From Pardosa pseudoannulata (Eukaryota; Arthropoda; Arachnida; Araneae; Lycosidae), in the NCBI GenBank assembly GCA_032207245.1, contig CM063508.1, positions 115,776,404-115,840,403 on the forward strand: DNA of 64,000 nt, read 5' to 3'. Positions 57,860 through 64,000 of this stretch are shown piece by piece. The position numbers and the translations under genes are program-made. The notes below the pieces were generated by a model. It searched no databases. It was not told the DNA's origin and saw nothing but the letters and a program-made list of their open reading frames with translations. The first letter of the stretch is position 1; every line of letters starts with the position of its first letter.

Positions 57860-59070
57860 CAATTCCAGTTTCATGTCGCTCCCCCATTTCCCTCCACCCA
57901 CAAAATAAATTCAGTTTTTGGTTGAGTTCCGGTTTGAAGACCTGGTTCAAACAAACGAAATATAAACATCTTACATACATTCAATCCTATAACAAATTAC
58001 AGCTCTGTGAAAAAGTTCTATATTTTACATTGTTTTTGATGTCACCAAGTTGGCCAATTATTTTTCCAAACTGTTCTTTTGTTTTTACCAACAGGGTTAT
58101 TTTTAGAATAGTTCTTATTAGTCAGTGAACTACACGCCTTAAACAGCTGAAATTGTTCACGTCGAAAGAACACAGGGATTAAATATACAGGAGTGCCACA
58201 TGCTTTATATAAATATTCATTTGCATCATATTTAAACACGAACTTATGTCGTTTCTGCTGGGGGAATATGAAATAGTTTGAACAGACGAAAAAGCGAATA
58301 AAAGAAATTTAGGAACTTTTTTGAGCAATTTTCTCTCTTTTCTCTGAGCATATTTAGAAAGAAGGAGGCAGTCGACGTAAATATCTACAACACAAGTATT
58401 TATAAATCGGAATTTATTTTGTAAGTTAATTAATTTCATTATTATATTTGGTTTCGAATGAAAATCATTGCATAAAAATTTATATGTATATTTCTTCTCT
58501 CTCTCTCTCTCTCTGTATATATATGTGTATATATATCGCGATTTTCTTAGTTTTCAAATTTGATTTAAATATATTTAAAGTATTCCTAGGTTATTAAGAG
58601 CATATCTGCTTAAAATTTGTATTTTACATTAAACTTTTATATTTTTTTTACTGTTAAAAATTTTTTATACTTATTTTTTTTTCAGTGTATTTAAATATGC
58701 TTCTAAATTAAGATTTATATACAAAGGTTTGTCATTTTTGAACTAAATTTGTTTTCAAGTTACGAGGCCCAAAGGGGTTAGTTTTTAATATTGTAAAAGC
58801 TATTATATTTATCAACAGAATATATTAATAAGAAAAACTTTTCAACGAATTAATAAGACAATTTTGTTGTTTGGGACACTAGGAGCCAAATTCAAGTCAA
58901 ACGCGTATCTCTCGTATCTCGACTTTAATGAGACAAGTATGAAAATGCAGTTAAATTTAGATTTTGCCTAGAGGCCTAAATTTATGTTTTGATCTATTCA
59001 CTTTCGGAGGTTAAAGTGAAGACTTTCCACTTCGCTAGGTACTCCGTTAACCCAATTACCTTGACCTTGA
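57860..59070. other. Intergenic stretch before the GMC gene
   Basis: No coding ORF was recognised. At about 58900-58975 there is a diverged match (inverted) to the arm at 59850-59895, centred on aaaatgcagttaaatttaga. Confidence 0.55.
58493..58514. repeat. (CT)n microsatellite
   Basis: About 22 bp of CT repeats followed by a TA-rich tract. Confidence 0.9.
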
Positions 59071-59071
59071 G

Positions 59072-59872
59072 TTAAATTTAGATGGTCTAGAGCAGGGATG
59101 GACAAACTTTTTTGGCCGCCGGTCAAAAATTGAAAGAAAATAAGTTTGGCGGGTCAAGATAAATTTTCTAAAATTTTAAAAACAATATACAAGTACCTAA
59201 TGGTTTAAATACGTTAATGAGATGAATGAAATTACAATTTGATTTTTAAAATTTCCTTTTACTGAGGTTCGAAGTGAGATATACCGGTTTTAAGGAACGA
59301 TGATAAATACTCATCTGTCAGTCTACTTCTGAAATTATTCTTTCTAAGGTTCAAAGTTGAAAACACTTGTTCAAGTATAAGAAGCAAATATACCGCTGAT
59401 CTTCTGGGCATGAGATAGTAAATTTGGGATATAATATTTAAGCAAAGTAGAAAAGGAGATGGATATATAATGTATAAATATATATTTCTTTTAATTTGCC
59501 TCGGACCGGCAACTTAAAATTCTATCCGCGGGCCAGATAAAACCTTCCGGCGAGCAGTAGTTTGCCCATCCCTGGTGTAGGACTAGATGCAAGTCAAACG
59601 TTTAACCCCACCTTCCGTCCGTAAACTTATGGAGATAAGAAAGTTTCGAATTTGGTTTGTTTTGGAGTGCTACGGTTTACATTTGCAACACGAGGACTAA
59701 TGAGCCGTTCGGAATCGGCCTTAAGCAATAGGTCCCGGTCTCATTAGCCCTCGTGTTACGAAAGTTAACCGTAGCACAACAAACTTAACTATACAGCAAG
59801 TTTGCGGACGAAAGTTAAGATACGCATTTGACTTGAGTCTAGCCCTAGACCATCTAAATTTAACTGCATTTT
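59072..59872. repeat. Inverted repeat containing SINE tails, one arm split by a hAT element
   Basis: The left arm (59072-59092 plus 59583-59704) and right arm (59740-59872) are complementary. Both contain the SINE tail (ctcattagccctcgtgtta type) and, outside it, aaacttgc/aacttatgg, gtcaaa(t/c)g and gttaaatttagatggtcta. The left arm is interrupted by the 482-bp hAT derivative. The right arm is repeated in the 61.2-kb duplicate. Confidence 0.7.
59093..59574 (-). mobile_element. hAT deletion derivative
   Basis: A 482-bp element with ends cagggatggacaaact and, inwards from the right, cagggatgggcaaact. The flanking 8-mers gtctagag and gtgtagga fit the hAT preference. The minus strand retains the transposase C terminus: VYLLLILEQVFSTLNLRKNN, then FRSRLTDEYLSSFLKTGISH and a stop, the hAT dimerisation domain. 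The rest of the transposase has been lost. The ends differ from those of the 54.7-kb element, so it belongs to another hAT family. Confidence 0.85.
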
Positions 59873-60732
59873 TATACTTTTCTCAATTAAGTCTTTATAT
59901 TAAAACTTATAGTGAAGAAACCGATGCTTTCTCTTTAATGGCTTCCGTTTCTAGTTTATAAATAATACTCATTAATATTTATTAATTTTATTTTGGAAAT
60001 GTTACTAAACTTAAGTTGTTTATTTTCTATAGGGTACAATGTCAATACTGACAGAAAGTGTTTATCCGACACCCCTCAATAACTCCACGCTCTTACCTCT
60101 ACTTCTACTTTCTCTTGCAACACAGCGACACGCTCCGGATGGTTCGAAAATGTTCAAAAATGAATATGATTTTGTGATTGGTAAGATTTTCTTCTTCAGC
60201 ATTATGTCTGCTTGAATATTGGATAAGTTATAAAACAGTGCTAAAATTCTAAAACTTTTAAACGATTTAACACGACTCATCTATCATTTTGTCACGTATT
60301 AAATTTCGACAATCATTCCTTAATAAAAAATACTGTCATTTAAGGCAGAATTTCAACATGCAAAACGATGATTTTTTCCCAACTGAACTAAGGATGCCTT
60401 GTGAGAGAAATTCAGTAACATATATAAAAATAGGGAGTGATCTCTGCTTAGATTTTCTCCAGCGCTTAAAATGAAAGATGTGACTTGAATTTACATAAAG
60501 TGGTTAGGCACCAGTTATATTAGATTCCTCTAGCTCCTTGTTAACCTATCAAAGAAATCGTTTACTTTCTAGTTTGCATTTAAAGATTTTTTCAAGCAAA
60601 TCTTGCACGTAATAGCAGTCGGCGTGGCATTGATTTTACACGGTGCTGATAGGTAGTCCGAGGTAACTGGTATCAAGTCTCACCAACTGGTCCTGCAATT
60701 CCCACGCATTGCAAGGGGGTAGCGAATTTGGT
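59718..60732 (+). repeat. 1015-bp duplication, copy 1
   Basis: Aligns without a gap to 61168-62182 (offset 1450) with about 11 differences by my count, near 99% identity. It contains a SINE tail, the GMC N-terminal exon and the 3' end of a Tc1-type transposase (about 60590-60732). Confidence 0.95.
60033..60180 (+). CDS. GMC oxidoreductase, N-terminal coding exon (copy 1)
   Basis: The exon follows a good pyrimidine tract and AG (ttgtttattttctatag) and ends before GTAAGA. The first in-frame ATG is at 60039. It reads MSILTESVYPTPLNN, a hydrophobic Leu-rich stretch STLLPLLLLSLATQ (short signal/anchor-like), and KMFKNEYDFVI, ending with one base. That base joins TG of the exon at 63429 to give [14 protein letters not shown], the first beta strand and GxGxxG dinucleotide-binding motif of the GMC family (FAD-dependent glucose/choline dehydrogenase-like enzymes). 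Upstream exons would be untranslated. A near-identical second copy lies 1450 bp downstream. Confidence 0.8.
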
Positions 60733-61167
60733 ACTAACCTTTTAATATTGTTTGAAAATTAAAAAAAAATCTTTGCGTATGTTTTACTTTGTATTTCTAA
60801 TTTAACTATTTTTAATTGTTTTGTGTGCTTAAAGTCAGGAAATATTTTAAGAATATTAAAAAACAAAAATAATCAATTTTTAATGATTTAAAATTTACAA
60901 CCAATTAATATTAAAAAAATAACATGAATAAACAAAATTTGTATTAATATAGATATCATTTTACGCAATTTCAACATTTTTGCCATTAATTGCAAAATTA
61001 GTACATTATTTCACAATAAAATAAGTCAGTTAATTTAGTCGAGGCGAAAATCCGTTGCCGTTCAAAACGTCAGCCTTCCGGTAACTCCGCTCGAAGGAGT
61101 TGGCGTGATTGGCGCCAAAAAAAAATCGCTAAAAATAGCAGGCTGTACCCAATTTTTAAGTAGTCCC
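60733..61167 (-). repeat. Dispersed repeat, inverted copy of the 45.8-46.2 kb segment
   Basis: A 435-bp segment between the two duplicated blocks. Read on the minus strand it begins gggactacttaaaaattggg and includes ggagttaccgg-, caacggattttcg and ttgcaattaatggcaaaaat, matching 45790-46175 in the same order. No ORF. Confidence 0.85.
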
Positions 61168-62182
61168 GCCTTAAGCAATAGGTCCCGGTCTCATTAGCCC
61201 TCGTGTTACGAAAGTTAACCGTAGCACAACAAACTTAACTATACAGCAAGTTTGCGGACGAAAGTTAAGATACGCATTTGACTTGAGTCTAGCCCTAGAC
61301 CATCTAAATTTAACTGCATTTTTATATTTTTCTCAATTAAGTCTTTATATTAGAACTTATAGTGAAGATACCGATGCTTTCTCTTTAATGGCTTCCGTTT
61401 CTAGTTTATAAATAATACTCATTAATATTTATTAATTTTATTTTGGAAATGTTACTAAATTTAAGTTGTTTATTTTCTATAGGGTACAATGTCAATACTG
61501 ACAGAAAGTGTTTATCCGACACCCCTCAGTAACTCCACGCTCTTACCTCTACTTCTACTTTCTCTTGCAACACAGCGACACGCTCCGGATGGTTCGAAAA
61601 TGTTCAAAAATGAATATGATTTTGTGATTGGTAAGATTTTCTTCTTCAGCATTATGTCTGCTTGAATATTGGATAAGTTATAAAACAGTGCTAAAATTCT
61701 AAAACTTTTAAACGATTTAACACGATTCATCTATCATATTGTCATGTATTAAATTTCGACAATCATTCCTTAATAAAAAATACTGTCTTTTAAGCCGGAA
61801 TTTCAACATGCAAAACGATGATTTTTTCCCAACTGAACTAAGGATGCCTTGTGAGAGAAATTCAGTAACATATATAAAAATAGGGAGTGATCTCTGCTTA
61901 GATTTTCTCCAGCGCTTAAAATGAAAGATGTGACTTGAATTTACATAAAGTGGTTAGGCACCAGTTATATTAGATTCCTCTAGCTCCTTGTTAACCTATC
62001 AAAGAAATCGTTTACTTTCTAGTTTGCATTTAAAGATTTTTTCAAGCAAATCTTGCACGTAATAGCAGTCGGCGTGGCATTGATTTTACACGGTGCTGAT
62101 AGGTAGTCCGAGGTAACTGGTATCAAGTCTCACCAACTGGTCCTGCAATTCCCACGCATTGCAAGGGGGTAGCGAATTTGGT
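61168..62182 (+). repeat. 1015-bp duplication, copy 2
   Basis: Second copy of 59718-60732. After its end the sequence continues into the rest of the Tc1-type element, while copy 1 breaks off inside that element. Confidence 0.95.
61483..61630 (+). CDS. GMC oxidoreductase, N-terminal coding exon (copy 2)
   Basis: A duplicate of the exon at 60033-60180 with the same acceptor, ATG (61489) and GTAAGA donor. The only protein change I see is Asn to Ser (TPLSN instead of TPLNN). It is the copy nearer to the exon at 63429 and splices to it in frame. If both were included in one transcript, the frame would break: copy 1 ends in phase 1 and copy 2 starts with untranslated bases. They would therefore have to be mutually exclusive, or one is unused. 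Confidence 0.75.
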
Positions 62183-63180
62183 TTTCCAGGTGGGGCCACA
62201 AATTCTTTATTGGATTAACGCCAGGTGAATTTGCAGGCCAAAACATGACTTGAAAGTCACTGGAATGTTCCTTGAACCTCTTCCCGATAATTCGACTCTT
62301 AAGAAATGGTGCATTATCCTGTTGATTTACACCATCCCCCGCCGGAAATACTGCTGTCATGAATGGGTGAACATGGTTCTCAAAGTTCAAATAGCGCATA
62401 GACATCAGGAATTGTTTTATGGGGATTATGGGTCCTAATGTGCTCAATGAAAACAATTCCCACACCATAATACCCCCGCCACCAGCTTGTATTCATCCAT
62501 GTGCATTCAGTAGCCAGGATTTTATTTAGAAACCTGCGTATTCTCACACGCCCGTTGATGTGATGGACCAGAAAACGAGATTCGTCGGACCATGCAACTT
62601 TCTTCCATTCTTTTAGTGTCCCATTCTGATGTTTTTTTGGACCAGTACAGACGCAGCTGACTATGACGTGCCGTCAGTGCAGATACACGTTTCGGTCTTT
62701 GGCTGTGTAGGCTCATATGCAGCAATGTATGGTGCATAGTGTGTAGAGAAACACTGTCTGGGTCACCACTGTTGTAGCTGGTGGTGATTGCGGCTGTTGT
62801 AGCTTTTCGGTTAAAGAGAACAATGCGTAGCAATCTCCGCTCTCCTCTGGCATCAGTGGTCATGGATGATACACAGCTGGCAGGCGACTTGTCGTTTTAC
62901 CATTCATTATTTGTTGCACCACTTTCAATATGTACTCACAACAACTACACTCGAACAACTCACTATACGCACAATTTTTTGGATATCGCCCAGTCGAAGA
63001 GTCATAACTATTTGGCCTTTATCGACATCCGCTATATCAGCTGCTTTTTCCATTATGACGCTAATTGTGCTATCTTTAGAAAATCAAGGAATAGCCGCTT
63101 TATATACTCCAATTCAGCCGCGCACGCTCAGTGGTTTTGTTCCCGGGTGAGTCCATTGTTATAAATGGAGGTGGTCATAA
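62030..63180 (-). mobile_element. Tc1-type transposon in the GMC intron
   Basis: The transposase relic plus flanks. At the 5' side the minus strand reads cattatgaccacctccattt near 63.16-63.18 kb, a possible terminal repeat; I could not find its partner, so the borders are approximate. The 3' end of the element is also found truncated in duplication copy 1, so insertion came before the duplication. Confidence 0.6.
62040..63053 (-). pseudogene. Tc1-type transposase, degenerate
   Basis: From an ATG at 63051-63053 the minus strand reads MEKAADIADVDKGQIVMTLR then LGDIQKIVRIVSCSSVVVVS and a stop, the N-terminal helix-turn-helix of a Tc1-like transposase. After frame changes there is TDARGERRLLRIV, then SQLRLYWSKKTSEWD, and finally QQDNAPFLKSRIIGKRF, MFWPANSPGVNPIKNLWPHL and a tail with MPRRLLLRARF. 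The second Asp (QDNAP) and the last acidic region (NPIKNLW, where an acidic residue normally follows Pro-Ile) mark the DDE/DDD core. Stops and frameshifts inactivate it. Confidence 0.82.
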
Positions 63181-63428
63181 TGTAATGGCTCTTTGGTGTG
63201 CATCTCTACCGGAGGATATTCTTGGCAAAGCAAGTAGAAATGTTCCAGACGTTTTAGAGTTAAGATTCAGTATTCGCCTTAAGACTACATCTACTGTCAT
63301 ATAAAAAGATCAATTTGAGATTCGAAGTCTTAAATTATATTTCATGCTGACTAAAAATTTAATCTTCCAGTTCACTGTGTCAAAGTTGAAAAGTGGTTGA
63401 TCTCTAAGTCGTCATTGCTTTATTACAG

Positions 63429-63631
63429 TGGGAGCTGGTTCTGCAGGATCTGTTGTTGCAAGTCGACTGTCAGAACTGCCCTGTGTTAGCGTTTTGCTGT
63501 TGGAAGCGGGTAAGAAACCTCCGCTTTTGACCGAAGTACCTTCGCTTACAAGATACTTTAGGGGCAGCGATCTCGACTGGAATTATAAATCTGTACCCCA
63601 GAAGTATGCAGCATTCGGATATATAAACAGG
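63429..63631 (+). CDS. GMC oxidoreductase, FAD-binding exon (partial gene)
   Basis: A 203-nt exon after tttattacag, with a GTATAG donor. It encodes [40 protein letters not shown] and [20 protein letters not shown], then FGYINR. GAGSAG is the FAD-binding GxGxxG loop, LLLEAG the strand whose acidic residue binds the FAD ribose, and [12 protein letters not shown] the start of the GMC signature region. These enzymes oxidise alcohols or sugars using FAD and are usually 550-620 residues. Only about the first 115 are in the window; the rest must lie downstream on the plus strand. Confidence 0.92.
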
Positions 63632-64000
63632 GTATAGCTCTTATATAACTTTTATTTGTGGGTATTATATTTTGCTACGATAGTAATAAAAGAATTAATA
63701 AAATGTAAGAAAAATGTATATAATTTTCATTAGAAACCAATTATGCAGTTTTATTAGCCTGAATAACATCTAAAAATTGAAAAAAGACAAATATTAAAAT
63801 AAGATATTGTTACGAATTTCGCAAGTTGGCATGTATTTTTGCCGTATACTGTATATTATAATGGGTAAAACATGTATTTGGCGAGATAGTGGCTCGTAGG
63901 CGATGTATTTGGCGACTAATTTTTGGCGCCAAGTTTGGCGATTTATCGCCAAATTTGGCGACTTGGTGACTTTCTTGGCGACCGTTTGTACCTAGTACTT
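63632..64000 (+). other. GMC gene intron, with possible LTR start at 63808
   Basis: The intron continues to the window edge. From 63808 it reads tgttacgaatttcgcaagtt and becomes rich in ttggcga/tcgcca motifs in both orientations, unlike the preceding AT-rich DNA. TGTTACG-type starts are common in arthropod gypsy LTRs. The element, if real, is cut by the window end. Confidence 0.35.

Noticed and set aside
62781..63164. 127-codon plus-strand ORF
   Set aside because: It lies opposite the Tc1-type transposase N-terminal region; an antisense shadow.

Overview
This is an AT-rich, gene-poor arthropod nuclear window, most likely from a spider. The grounds are long introns with GT-AG splice sites, many decayed transposable elements, a tRNA-derived SINE, and a GMC oxidoreductase whose N-terminal exons look like the arachnid glucose-dehydrogenase-like proteins. 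The species assignment is inference. No prokaryotic, organellar or CRISPR feature was seen.

One gene dominates. The minus strand from about 46.7 kb down to 2.2 kb encodes a KANSL3 orthologue (KAT8 regulatory NSL complex subunit 3), reconstructed here as 12 coding exons whose splice phases all agree and which sum to 2856 nt (951 codons plus stop). The exons are small; the introns (up to 10.2 kb) hold the transposon load. That load comprises an RTE-type LINE tail, tRNA-SINEs, two related pogo-like elements, a second pogo/Tigger relic with an assembly gap, a complete but dead Ty3/gypsy element with both LTRs and a 5-bp target duplication, a mariner deletion derivative, a solo LTR, and two piggyBac-type elements flanked by TTAA.

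From about 40.6 to 54.5 kb there is no confident gene other than the tentative KANSL3 first exon. The stretch is built from duplications: a 1.5-1.65 kb direct repeat (41.5 and 49.9 kb), a 141-bp repeat that contains the candidate KANSL3 start exon (46.5 and 51.8 kb), a 364-bp tandem duplication (52 kb) with a small uncertain ORF, and a pair of palindromic MITEs (40.7 and 54.2 kb).

From 54.7 kb on there is a nearly full-length hAT transposon, a foldback element, a pogo-type MITE, and a hAT deletion derivative inserted into one arm of an inverted repeat. Then comes the 5' part of a plus-strand GMC oxidoreductase gene. Its N-terminal coding exon is present twice, as part of a gap-free 1015-bp duplication at an exact 1450-bp offset. 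The next exon, at 63.4 kb, carries the FAD-binding GxGxxG motif; the rest of the gene lies beyond the window. A dead Tc1-type transposon lies in the intron between them, and a sequence resembling the start of an LTR closes the window.
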